Of a DNA stretch of 64,000 nucleotides, positions 1-10,463 are shown piece after piece. The stretch's first letter is position 1. The number at the start of each line of letters is the position of its first letter. The position numbers were made by a program, and so were the translations under genes. Source of the stretch: Pictodentalium vernedei (Eukaryota > Mollusca > Scaphopoda > Dentaliida > Dentaliidae); assembly GCA_031216915.1 (NCBI GenBank), contig CM062290.1, forward strand, positions 257,090,291 through 257,154,290. Reading direction: 5' to 3'. The notes beneath the pieces were generated by a model, which saw only the letters and a program-made list of their open reading frames with translations, searched no databases and was not told where the DNA came from.

Positions 1-1005
1 TTTATGAAGGTATATCTTTTTTTCCTTCCTCTGGTGGTGGGGCTGAGGTCATCTTGAAATCGAAAGTATCAAGAAGGTAGTTATGTGACATATTAAATTA
101 AAATATAACTTGAATCTGATGCATTCATTTTGATGTCTCTGTTCAACGTGGAAGTACCTTTCACAAGTCGCATTGTGAATAGAATGCCTTTCATTCAATA
201 ACTCAAATGTATATTTGTTCTCTAGCATGGATTTGTCAATAAATTATAAGGTGATCTTCTGACCCGGCACGTTTATACATTTTGAGAATGGCGTTTTTCA
301 CTATTTCCGAAATGCACGCTTTATCAATGCAGACAAATATTTTTTTAAAAAATGGTCAAATTCTACAAAAAATATGCGGAAATAATTTTGCCTGCGATCA
401 ATCATTCTTCATTTTTTAACTCATAATATACACGTCTTCAATCGCGATCAATCCTAGATCGCCAGAGAGCTAATTTTTAGACTCGGATACGCGATCTCAA
501 ACGGCCAACTTTACCAGGCCAATTTTCGCATTCACCTGTTGAACCAGAATCTTTTCCTATGGGAATCGACTCCTGGATCGCGTTTTTTTCCAACCCAAAA
601 CCGCAAAAAAGCACGCCGTTTTCGTAATTTTTCCTAATGGGAATATCAGTGCTAATCTTGTCTCCGGTTAAATCGTGCAAAACCCCGTTTCGGGAAAATT
701 CGAAAAAATTCACCCCAATGGGAAAATCGGTGTTAAATTTATGAAAAAAGTGAATTTGTTTAATCGGTGGATTTTTAGACATTTTCAAGAAATTCCGTCG
801 AATGTGGGCCAGAAATGTTCGAATTTTAAACATCTTCCAGAAAAACCCAGGGTTTTCGGGCGAAAATTGAATTATTTTCCAAGAAAATTAATTTTTTTAA
901 AAGGACAATTGAGGTTTATCCTAAAATAACTCAATTTTTCCAGCCCACCTAACTTTTCAGGCCACCCTGGTTGTGGTGGTCTGGAATCTCCTGTTATCCC
1001 CTACT
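1..1005. repeat. Truncated relative of large element E (arm fragments in both orientations)
   Basis: Positions 1-290 match the E arm as read at 35.34-35.45 kb and on into 53.03-53.24 kb. Positions about 330-1005 match the reverse complement of 33.7-34.8 kb, so two arm pieces face each other with almost nothing between them. The piece at 1-290 runs uninterrupted across the spot where the Polinton at 35450 is inserted. The inferred right end is CCCCTACT at 998-1005, comparable to E's terminal ACCACTACT. Divergence from the E copy is clearly visible. No coding potential is seen. It reads as an internally deleted derivative cut by the window edge. Confidence 0.7.
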
Positions 1006-1105
1006 CCCAGATATTGTTATTCTGGTTACTCATGCCATTGTCAACTTCTCTGTCATCACAAGAATAAAAAAAATTGTTTTCCTGAAAAATGTTGACCTAT
1101 ATATA

Positions 1106-2600
1106 CTGAGTCAAAAAAGAAAGTATAATAGAAACAAATGTGAAAAATAGCGTAAAGGATGAAATATAATAGTTGTAATGTTGCATGTTTGTGGACAAGA
1201 AGTCGTGCAAAGAGTTGAATGACATGTTGTTGTTGTCAGACCAACCGTATAAATTTTGCTACGGATTTCAAAATAGCACGTGCTACCCGAGAATGTCAAA
1301 TTGAATGGGTGACCGACGATTTTCTTTGTGTTATGTTGTGATAGAGAGCCTGGGTTATTGAGAAAACATGCTAGTTTTTGTCTTCCGACATTTTAAAAAA
1401 TGTCAAGGTTGAACGAAAATCAGAGGTTGCGTGCCATTGGTATGCATGTGGCTGGGATACCTCCAGATGAGCTCGCTTCTGAGTTCGAAGTTACTGTGGC
1501 CACTATTTACCGTCTCATTGGAAGGTATAAAACCACTGGATCTACTACTAACCGACCGCGTTCAGGTCGACCAAGAGTTACGACCCCTGCACAAGACTGA
1601 CACACCAGGACTCCTCACTTGCGGGATTGCTCCCTTCCGGCGACGAGGACAGCAGCAATTACTCATGGTAGAATTAACAACAGAATCAGTGCATAAACTG
1701 TCCGCAACAAACTCGCTGAACACGGCATCCGAAATAGACGTCCATACCACGGACCAGTCCTTACCCGACGACATCGTACCGTCAGAATGGAAAGGGTACG
1801 TCACCGCGTTCGCTGGACTCGGCAGCGTTGGAGCACAGTTCTTTTTAGTGATGAATCACGATTTTGTGTATGGCGCGCTTATGGTAGGGCAAGAGTGTAT
1901 CGCCGACGAGAACGGTTTTCTAATGCTTGCGTGTAGGACTGGACCATTTTGGTGGGGGTAGTTTAATGGTTTGGGCAGGAGTTCCCTTGCACCACCGAAC
2001 GCAGTTGATCTTCATCGATGGTAATCTGAATGGACGGCGATATTGGGACGCAATTCTTAACGCTGTTGTTGTCAACGTTAACATCGGATTGCAATTATTC
2101 CAGAAAAACAATGCCCGATGTCACGTGGCTATTATCTGTCGTGACTTTCTTGAGGAGCAGAGCATCGAATTTCTTCCCTGGCGCCCACTTTCGCCAGATT
2201 TGTCGCCAATCGTGCATCTTTTGGATCACTTGGACTGTCGGGTACAACTTCATGATCTTCAGACGTTAGGCGATTTACGTTGTGTTCTAAGGCAGAAGTG
2301 GAACGCAATACCACAGGGTGACATCCAGAGACTTATCAGGTCCATGCGCCGCCAATGTCTTACCATCCAAGAGGCAAACGGTGGACATACACGGTATTGA
2401 CTGCATGTGAGAACTTTTCATTTCACTCCATGTCTAATTGCAACGTCCTGACATGACGCTGGCAACAGTGAGAACATGCAGTTGTGCAAATGCATACAGC
2501 TAGACTCGATATATGAATTTACAATGTTTTGATTGGGATTAAAGTCGATAATACTAAAAAAAATTGCCCCTAAAACTTTATTATACTTTTTTTGACTCAG
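1106..2600 (+). mobile_element. Tc1/mariner-type transposon, inactive copy A
   Basis: The ends are inverted repeats: the left starts CTGAGTCAAAAAA and the right ends TTTTTTTGACTCAG. Each is flanked by TA inside short TA runs (1104-1105 and 2601-2602), as expected for TA-target Tc1 elements. The element is about 1.5 kb and holds one decayed transposase gene on the plus strand. Confidence 0.85.
1400..2400 (+). pseudogene. Decayed Tc1-type transposase (copy A)
   Basis: The N-terminus is a helix-turn-helix of Tc1 type (VTVATIYRLIGRYKTTG, then RPRSGRPRVTT). The rest of the DDE catalytic domain is spread over frames with several stops and shifts. A first-acid region (LFSDESRF-like) lies near 1.84-1.86 kb. 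The second motif, usually QDNARPH, reads KNNARCH, so its Asp is lost. The third motif, usually SPDLSPIEH, reads SPDLSPIVH, so its Glu is lost. The C-terminus ends GGHTRY, as in other Tc1 transposases here. With two catalytic acids replaced plus stops, the copy cannot be active. Confidence 0.85.
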
Positions 2601-2614
2601 TATATATATATATA

Positions 2615-4347
2615 CTACTCAAAGTTTGCTAAGCACCAAGTACATCCAACTACTCGTTTTACGTTTTAGTTGAAATATTGTAATGAAAAGTGTATATATT
2701 TTTTATTTAATTACATCTTTAATGATTTAAGTACAGAAATTAAGATTTCTTTGTGTTTGACATTATTTTTTGGCTTTTGGATACGATAACCATGGAAAAT
2801 GGATATTATTGGTAAAAGAGGAAATTTTTCAATATGCCAAAAAGTTGACGGAGCGAACTGGTGTGGCTTCAATATCGAGTATGAGACCCATTACTGTTAA
2901 TTGCAGCTTGACAACACCTTCTCATGCTCCCAACCAGGTTCCTGGTGGCCATTTGTGGAATGTTGTTCCATTCTTGGACCAGCATGGCACCACGCTCCTG
3001 GACACTTCTTGGCTGGACTGGGCGGGCAGAAATTGCAAGCTGCAACTCATTCCAGACATGTTCGATTGGACTGAGGTCAGGGGATCTTGCTGGCCAGTCC
3101 ATATACTCAATCCTCTACATCTGTCGTTACTCCCCGACAGCAAGGGCAACATGAGGACTGGCAGAATGAATCTATCACCCACTGCACCTGCATGCAATCT
3201 GACGTGGACATCCTGGATCTCATCAATATGCCGTTGTGCAGTCAATGTACCACGTTGAAATAGTTAAAAAAATACATTGTCTGTAAAATGCTCGTTGCCT
3301 GTGATTGAAGTTCACCCGTCCAGCTGTCCCGAAAATGTAAAGCCGACGACGTTCACGGTATTTAGTCGTACCGCGTTATTTTATTTTATACCGTACTCAG
3401 TATTGAAAAATCAAATACCGTGCAGCTCTACCACGTTCAAGGACACTGAGCTCTGTACGTCCATCCCTGCTGATGCCGCCCCAGACCATGATTGACCCTC
3501 CACCATAGCGGTCATGCTGAGCAATGTTGGCTGCATGGAATCGCTCTCCTGATCTTCTCCATACCCTAGAACGCCTATCAGTGTGGTCTGGGCAATACCT
3601 TGACTCATCTATAAAAGGGACGGGTCGCCAGTCTTCTCTGGCCCATCCAACGTGGTCCACGGCCCATTCATATCGTGCCTGGCGGTGGTTCTGGGACATC
3701 GGAATGCGACTACATGATCTTCTCGATCGGAGACCACCTTCGTGCAACCTTGCCCGGATAGTGTGCGTCGAAACATTTACCCCGGGTGCATTCTGAAGGT
3801 AACTGCGAGGCTGGTTTGCTGTGGCAAAGCGGTTTCTACGGGTCTGAATGATCAAAAACCGGTCTTCAGCTGCAGATGTTGCCCTGTCTCATGCCGTCTT
3901 ACTGGAGTGCCATACTGCTGAAATCTTGCCCAGGCTCTGGTGATCACGGTATGGTGCACACCAAGTGCTTCACCAACCTGACGATGGGTAGCCCCTTGCT
4001 GCACCATCCCTACAGCCCGCCACATTTCTGCTTCAGACAAATGTCTCCTTACATTTGCATTTGCCATATTCAATCATTAAATCACAAAGGTTTGTGTTGA
4101 AATGAAGATTGAATACCCTACACATGTCATGTACATGTAGACAGTACACGAAAACATCATGAAAATCAAGGGGTACATGCATTCCATGACTGTCACGAAA
4201 CGTCTTCCTGTGAAGAGAGCTAATGTAAACACTGTGGACCATCTCAATACATTCCTTAATCATATCCACCAAAAATATCGCAAATATGTCACAAGCAAAT
4301 TTCACAATGATGTGTCAAATATTTGGTGCTTAGCAAACTTTGAGTAG
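2615..4347 (-). mobile_element. Tc1/mariner-type transposon, inactive copy B
   Basis: The inverted repeat starts CTACTCAAAGTTTGCTAAGC at 2615 and is mirrored at 4327-4347, with TA on both sides (2613-2614 and 4348-4349). The element lies only 14 bp from copy A, in the same TA microsatellite, but has different TIRs. One decayed minus-strand transposase is inside. Confidence 0.85.
2869..4073 (-). pseudogene. Decayed Tc1-type transposase (copy B)
   Basis: Read on minus from 4073. The N-terminal part has a helix-turn-helix-like stretch (RQVGEALGVHHTVITRAW). A stop follows, then a catalytic segment in which FIDESRY keeps the first Asp, followed by GGGSIMVWGGI. The region that should carry QDNARPH is not recognisable. 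The last part, MDWPARSPDLSPIEHVW, keeps the third acid, and the frame ends GSHTRY. Stops and frameshifts split it into three main pieces, so it is a dead copy of a different Tc1 family from copy A. Confidence 0.83.
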
Positions 4348-4349
4348 TA

Positions 4350-5058
4350 TATATAGAGAGAGGATCTCTAATGAGTCGCGAATTCATATGAAATTTCTGT
4401 GCCAAGTTCATTTACCTCGGCTCAGGTTGATTTTAGTGAACTAGTTTCAGAAATTCCATGTCAAATCGAGACGAATTTAAGATCTTTATCGCATGATATG
4501 TAATTTAACCTTTCAGCTAACGCGACGACTAAAGCTGGCCAGGGCTGTTCACAAATATCGCCCACCAAATTTTATATTTTTTTCAAAATAAGTTCGTTAA
4601 AAAATTGAGCTCGTTCCATTGAGGATCATAAGCTATGCATCCGAGACAAAAAAAAATGAAAATATTTAGTTACCCAGGAAAGGTTTTCTGCAAATGTGGT
4701 CCGCTATTGTATTAGGTAGCCAGTTAATGAAAAATAAGAGAAGATTAATCCAAATGTACTTCCGTAACCAACTCATTCACAATGTTATCATGTCGACGTT
4801 AACTTCTGACGTTATTCTCGTATTAGACATGTTGTGGAAGATATTTTTCATAATGAGCTATTGGTGGTGATTATGTGATAAATTCAAGTTTTGTGACTTT
4901 AGTTATTATTTGGATTATTATATGGCTTTATTAAATTCTTTCATCAGTATTTGGAGAAAAAGATAAAAAACATAGCCGAAAATTCCATTGGACGTTACTG
5001 TGGTGTTGCACAAAAACCTCTGCGTATGTAATAAAATGGTTGTCTCTTGTTATTTTAG
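4350..5058. other. No gene seen; contains half of a piggyBac-type MITE
   Basis: About 4606-4690 resembles the right half of the palindromic MITEs at 6759, 27354 and 61729 (GAGCTCGTTCC, then CATAAGCTATG and GAGACAAAAAA). The left half and the terminal repeats are gone. The rest is AT-rich intergenic or intronic sequence leading into the lectin exon. Confidence 0.5.
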
Positions 5059-5215
5059 CCTTTCTGGAAAAAAAGAGTGGTTTTCAATTAAGGAATGACA
5101 CATTTAAAGACGGGCTCGACTGTCTCATTCTTATGAACAATGGTTCAAAAAATATACTGAAAGCAGCAAACTGCAGCAGTGAGCGAAGTGTCATGTGTGA
5201 GTCGGATCCTCCAGG
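5059..5215 (+). CDS. C-type-lectin-like domain, C-terminal exon
   Basis: The acceptor TTATTTTAG and the donor CCAG|GTAATA bound a phase 1-1 exon. Its translation contains LRNDTFKDGLDCLILMNNG, then a Cys-bearing stretch ending ERSVMCESD. This has the spacing of the last two cysteines of a C-type lectin fold (dC.. then ..C....r.vmCE). It would encode the C-terminal third of the domain. No matching upstream exon was found before it, so it is either the tail of a gene extending left of the window or an orphan. It is phase-compatible with the lectin exon at 23961 but lies upstream of it, so the two belong to different gene copies. Confidence 0.6.
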
Positions 5216-5275
5216 TAATATTACTGAAATAATCTGCTTCTAATTATGAATTACCAAATAAAATTGTTTATTTAT

Positions 5276-5470
5276 TAGATAGGGATCAGTGGACTTCGAA
5301 CCAAAAGGTCCACGGTTAGATGTCCACCAGGGGTAACTGCGTTGGGCAAAGAACTTATTCCCAGTTGCCCATGTTGGGGCACGGTGGCGCCGTGTACTAT
5401 GGCGTCGACGGCGCACCTATCTTCAACCAATTCTAGTCCTGCTATCATGTTTCGGCCGAGGAACATGATA
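5276..5470 (+). repeat. SINE relic (tRNA-like head and part of body)
   Basis: A tRNA-like stretch with a degenerate B box (GGTCCACGGTT) is followed by the shared body block. That block includes GTTGGGCAAAGAACTT, CAGTTGCCCATGTTGGGGC, then GTACTATGGCGTCGACGG. It is the same family as the copies at 7921, 24377 and 32395, but diverged and incomplete. Confidence 0.55.
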
Positions 5471-5527
5471 CGTCATACTTTCATTAAGTGGGGTGGCAGC
5501 TAAGTGAATGCGCGGTGTAGATCAATC

Positions 5528-5577
5528 AATATTTTCAACGTGCAGCCCCAAGGCTGCACGTTGAAAATATTAATTGA
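5528..5577. repeat. Near-perfect hairpin
   Basis: AATATTTTCAACGTGCAGCC and its inverse flank a CCAA loop. It sits in a repeat (5450-5630) related to 7480-7650, where the second arm is missing. Confidence 0.7.
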
Positions 5578-5639
5578 CCTACCCCTTAATAATGAATATG
5601 GACTCTTCCAATTGCTACCACTGAATTGAGATGGAATTT

Positions 5640-5760
5640 GTTAGTTGGTAAGCCCGAGAGTTGCTCGCCACCAATCGGGGGTTCCCTACGGGTTCCTCAG
5701 CTTCCTCCACCGTAAAACTGTCCAACACAAGGTGACTCTGACTGTCGAATGTGACGCTAA
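5640..5760 (+). repeat. SINE 3'-part relic
   Basis: Contains the family's GAGTTGCTCGCC ... GGTTCCTCAGCTTCCTCCACC segment, ending in GTAAAACTGTCC. The order is the same as in the plus-strand copy at 24.6 kb. Confidence 0.5.
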
Positions 5761-6107
5761 AGTCCATTAAAAATATCAGATATGATTTTTTTTCCCATAA
5801 TTCCCCATTATTGAGCTCCGCTGATATGACTCCAAACGTGGTTGATGTGACGGTAAAGAATAATGATGGCAGTAAGTGAGGATTAGATGGATGAAGAGAA
5901 AAAGAGAAGTGTACACAAAATTTAATGTAAACTATGATCCAAAGTGAAGATTCGTTGGAGTGAGAGAAGAGATATTTCAGCCGCGACGTTCGGTAAGCTG
6001 AATGTGGAGAAAAGGAAACTTCGGACTTATGAAACGAATGAGAAACAATAACACTGTCAGAAAACTCTAAACGATCTGAGAGCATTTTGCGTTTACTTGA
6101 TTACAAG

Positions 6108-6222
6108 GTTAGTTTCCAATCGGCTGAGATATCAGCCCTCGGTCATTTCACATCAGCATTCGACCTTCGGTCTCCGGTTGATATGAAGTTACCTCGGGCT
6201 GATATCTAATCGATATGAAACT
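6108..6222. repeat. Foldback element (GGTTAGTTTC... / ...GAAACTAACC)
   Basis: The arms GGTTAGTTTCCAATCGGCTG and its near-inverse enclose a second palindrome on CTGATATC/GATATCAG and CCTCGG. A half copy lies at 61540-61600, and a related junction occurs near 62.25 kb. No TSD could be decided. Confidence 0.5.
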
Positions 6223-6758
6223 AACCAAGTAATAACCTCTAATTCTGTCGCCTTAGCGGTGTTTTCTTTTTATTTCTTTTTTCAATTACACCAGCCCGGA
6301 TAGCATTTTGAAGGCAGTAGATGCCAGATCAATGGACGTAAAAACTGGAGCGTTTTATGGGTAGTCAAAAACCTATTCCGACTGAAATTGTTGTGAAAAT
6401 ATTTGTGAAAATTAGTCGTATATTCTTTGTGGATAAAGATTAGTACTGATTTGTTAGGTAGAGTTTTAACCCTATCAGCCGCCAGTCCATACCCGTTTAA
6501 TGACATGAAATGGAAGCGTCCATATTATTGTCCTCTTTACTAGGCTTTACCAGTTAGTAGTTTTATTCTGAAGCCTAAAGATGGATTTTTACAGAATTGT
6601 CAACTTTTAAGCTAACAGGCTGCATAAAACAGAAAGGAATGGTTATTTGAAAAGCATGGTGGCCCACAAATCGACCAATTGGAGTATTTCTCACAAAGTT
6701 GATTTTTTTCAACACACTGAACACACCACTCTTCTCAAATGAAGTCTCATTCTGTTAA

Positions 6759-7001
6759 CCCTTTACCTAACATGAAAAGCAGACGACACTTGCAAAAAAA
6801 ATTATTGAATAACTATTTTTTTTCATTTTTTGTCTCAAAAACATAGGTTATGACCCCTCGTTGGAACGAGCTCGACGAGCTCGTTCCAACGAGGGGTCAT
6901 AACCTATGTTTTTGAGACAAAAAATGAAAATATTTTGAAAATTAATTGGCGATTTTTGAGAATAGCGCTGGCCGGTTTTGGCCGTTACGTTGGGTAAAGG
7001 G
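6759..7001. mobile_element. piggyBac-type palindromic MITE, copy 1
   Basis: A 243-bp element with ends CCCTTTACC ... GGTAAAGGG, flanked on both sides by TTAA (6755-6758 and 7002-7005). TTAA target plus CCC-start ends is the piggyBac signature. The centre is a perfect palindrome around GAGCTCGACGAGCTC, with arms extending through GTTCCAACGAGGGGTCATAA. Non-coding. Confidence 0.8.
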
Positions 7002-7479
7002 TTAATACTGTTTCCTGTTTGCAACCATAGATCAGTGTATACATTTATAGCTGCATTCATTTCTCTCTGGTCATGCAAATATGACTTTATGAAAACAGGG
7101 ACTTCAAAGCTAGGAGACAGTCTCGGCTTGACAAAAATTAAATAAAAAACAGAACAAGAACCAAGACAGATTTGGGACAAATTGAAGGATCTAATGATCA
7201 GAAACCAGATACTGTAAATGCTTTTTTACGCGTTAGTGGTATATGATATATGGAAAGTATGAGCAATGGTCAAACACGCAGGTTTCCAACTTTACCCACT
7301 TGATCCAACCATGCATTTCATGCATTGTGGCATGATGTAACCTCTCGGACAGTGCGCACAAACAATTATCACCATAGTCATGGCATTAAAACACACATCG
7401 TGATTTAGTTTAAGAAATATTTTATTCAAAGATTTGTTATATGCAAACATTAACTCTTTGAACCCGAGAGGCAGCTTTT

Positions 7480-7650
7480 CCAGCCCAGGAACATGATACG
7501 TCATATTTCCATTACGTAGAATGATTGCTATGTGAACGCGTGGCGTAGTCCAATCAATAATTTGAACGTGCCGCCCCGTGGCTACCCCTAAATAATGAAT
7601 ATAGACTCTTCCAATTGCTGCCCTTGAAATGACATAGAAGATACAACCAG
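7480..7650. repeat. Dispersed repeat, paralogue of 5450-5630
   Basis: Shares GAACATGATACGTCATA, AATCAATA, then ACTCTTCCAATTGCT in the same order and spacing as 5460-5625. Substitutions and small indels separate the copies. No gene is seen. Confidence 0.6.
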
Positions 7651-7920
7651 GGTTAAATGGGATAAAAAATAGAAAACCCAAAAAGGAATAATTTTTTAAG
7701 GTACAACAGCAAACGACCCAGCAAGTAAATATAATAATAATACATGTCATTATTTCACAAATCTAACCAGATAATATGTTTTAACAAGAGTAACTCGATG
7801 TCGGACAACATGAAAGGAAATTAATACCAATTACGGTCAACAATTTGAATCGCCAGTCAAGGTAAACAGAGTATCAAGACCATTGTAAAATGATGCATCA
7901 CATAGTAGCTTCAGACCATA

Positions 7921-8260
7921 CTTATTTATTGGGGTTTAACGACACTTTTGACAGCCAGGGTCAACTCGTGTCGGGCACTTTTACGAGTGGAGGAAGCCGG
8001 AGTACCCTTAGAGAATCACCGAGCAACGGCGAGCAACTATCAGACTGCCCAACGTACCAACTCCACACAAGTGGGGTTAACATTGGTTGAAGCTAAGTGC
8101 ACCATCGACGTAAAGTACGCCTAAGTACAGGGCACCCCCGTGCCCCCACATGGGCAATCGGAATGTAGTGCCTTGCCCAAGGACACAACGCAGTTACTCC
8201 GGGCTGGGATCGAACCGTAGACCTTTCGGTTTGAAGTCCAATGCCGTATCGCGCTCTCGC
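7921..8260 (-). mobile_element. SINE with tRNA-derived head (minus strand)
   Basis: Flanked by the imperfect duplication CTTCAG(A/T)CCATA (7909-7920 and 8261-8272). Read on minus, a tRNA-like head with B box GGTTCGATCC is followed by the conserved body (TTGTGTCCTTGGGCAAGGCA, CGGTGATTCTC, CTCCGGCTTCCTCC). The 3' tail is CAATAAATAAGT. The hAT-type MITE at 8298 lies just beyond its right TSD. Confidence 0.7.
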
Positions 8261-8297
8261 CTTCAGTCCATAAATTGCACATCAAGTGCATTACAAC

Positions 8298-8550
8298 CAA
8301 GCCAGAAAATAAGCAGACTGTCATCTGCAAAATGAGGTCCCCAGGGGGTGAATTTAGTGATGCTACCCTGCATAGCAGGGTAGCATCACTAAATTTACCC
8401 TCTGTGAACCTCTGTCTGAACCAGGGTCTCAAAACTAAACTGAAAGAGGTATCCAGAGGATAAATTAGACCACAGTATGGGATAGCATCATCAAATTCAC
8501 CCTCTGCGGTCCTCATTCTGCAAATGTCAGACTGCTTATTTTCAGGCCTG
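8298..8550. mobile_element. hAT-type MITE with 8-bp target duplication
   Basis: The duplication ATTACAAC occurs at 8290-8297 and 8551-8558. TIRs of about 40 bp start CAAGCCAGAAAATAAGCAG on the left, and the right end read inward is CAGGCCTGAAAATAAGCAG. CAGG/CAAG starts with 8-bp TSDs fit the hAT superfamily. The middle holds a perfect hairpin (8355-8396) around CTACCCTGC/GCAGGGTAG. Non-coding. Confidence 0.78.
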
Positions 8551-8558
8551 ATTACAAC

Positions 8559-10285
8559 TGCGTAACTCGTAACTTTCTCACACACTGTGGATGAACTACT
8601 TCTCGTCTTTGCGTGCCCTCCCGGGTTCTAGCGGTAAGTTTGTTTTCAATTTTCCCTGGAAGAAAGTGAAGAAAACTGAATATTGCGTCAGCATTTTGTT
8701 TCTTTCTGATTTCGATCTCATCGCTACTATCAAGTAGTACAAAAATGTGTCGATAACACGAAAAACAACAAGCAAAAATGCACAAAATTAGGCATTTTGT
8801 GATTTTATTTCGATTCTCCCTCGAGTGAGCCCGATTCTCTCTCGAGTGCTCAGTGCTCTCCGAAAAACTAGGTGCTCTCACCCGAGATACGCCATTGTGT
8901 TATACCACCCACAAAACCTTCGAAAATCATCAACACTTTACTGACCAGTTAGTGGTCCTCTCGGCAGACCATTTTGAGGTTCGTAAACACAAGACGCTTT
9001 GGCTTCCCGAGTAAGGCGCCGATTCTTGGGGGACCCGTGATATGGAGTTATTGTGTACATGCCGTGACATAATTGAGTGATTGTAGCAGTCGAGCTGATA
9101 TTTTCAGTGAAATCCGTTCATAATAATTACGAAATCTGTTACATTTCTACTTATTTCGTCTGCATGTGATATTTACTGGGAATTACTAGTCTGTTCAATA
9201 CCAATTTGGACATGTGTTTTTTGCAATAATCATCGGATAATTTATGCAACAAAACAAGTTCGAAAATTTGTACAGAATGTAATTTCAAATTGCCCTCGTC
9301 TCTTTAACCATACACCCACTGGACTTTGCCTTGTCGGTACTAATTTCGTACCACCGCTATGGTCATGCTTATACCTAGGCATAGCTTAAAACTCCTGGTA
9401 TATCCAAAAACTACCTTGATCCTCGCGAAATAAATTCGTGACGATCCACAATTAGTGACATCACACGAAATGTTGAGAAAATGTTCTGACTATTGCTGGG
9501 GCGGTTCACGAAGTACGATGACCCCCCCCCCCTCCTCCCCCCCCCCTGCCCCCCCCCCCCCCCCCACACACACACACTTGCACACTTGCTTCACATTTTG
9601 TAGAGTTTGGCATGAAATCTAGTCGTGGCTATTATATCAGACATGACTTTATTTGATCCCAAACTCAAAAAATAGTAATATACAGTTAGTCGTGAAATTA
9701 CATACTATGATACATATTGATCAGAACGTTATTTTGTTTCTTACCTTAAGTGAATTCAAACTGGGAACTGACGCAAATCTACGCGTCGCACAGAAAAAAA
9801 CAGCACATAAGTTATACCTATAACACACCAATATCCATGACTTCACTTTCGAACATGCCCTCTCGTCGGGTGTGCGTTTGAGGGAAGTTTGTGCGAGCTG
9901 TAGCCTTTCCACGTAGGTGCGTAGGGACGACGTAGGGGAAGTGGTAGTGTGGCTATTGCTTCAGGTCGTATGTGTCCATATGCTGATGAAGTTCATTACA
10001 CTACACAGTGTCACAGTCGTTTTAAATTCTGACACCGCGACAACAAATACATGATAAGCTAACATTAACAATCATCTAGCAGTTCACAAACAGCCCAACA
10101 GACGACTTCGTCTGCATACCCGACTACCAAATATATTCTGGCATGAACGATATCAGTAAATGGAACAATTCAACAACAGGTGACCAACATTCCAAATCTC
10201 GACCAATTGACGATCTTCCAACTCTTGTTGAGGATATATCACAGATACCAACCACCGCCCGATACACTACTAAACCACGGAGTTT
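8559..10285. other. No gene seen; contains poly-C and CA tract
   Basis: No exon or element with defensible ends was recognised. 9521-9580 is a broken poly-C run followed by (CA)n. 10290-10400 carries a short minus-oriented SINE-body relic (GAAGGAAGCCGGAATATCCG). Confidence 0.5.
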
Positions 10286-10463
10286 ACATCGTGTCGGACA
10301 GTTTTAGAGATGAAGGAAGCCGGAATATCCGAAGAGAACCATCGAGCAACTGTCGGATACTCCCTAAGTACCGGTCCCTTAAGTACAAAGTACTAACTAG
10401 AGGGGTGTCATTTGTGTGCAAAGCACACTATAGTATATACTCGCATTCGCATTTGTGATTATT

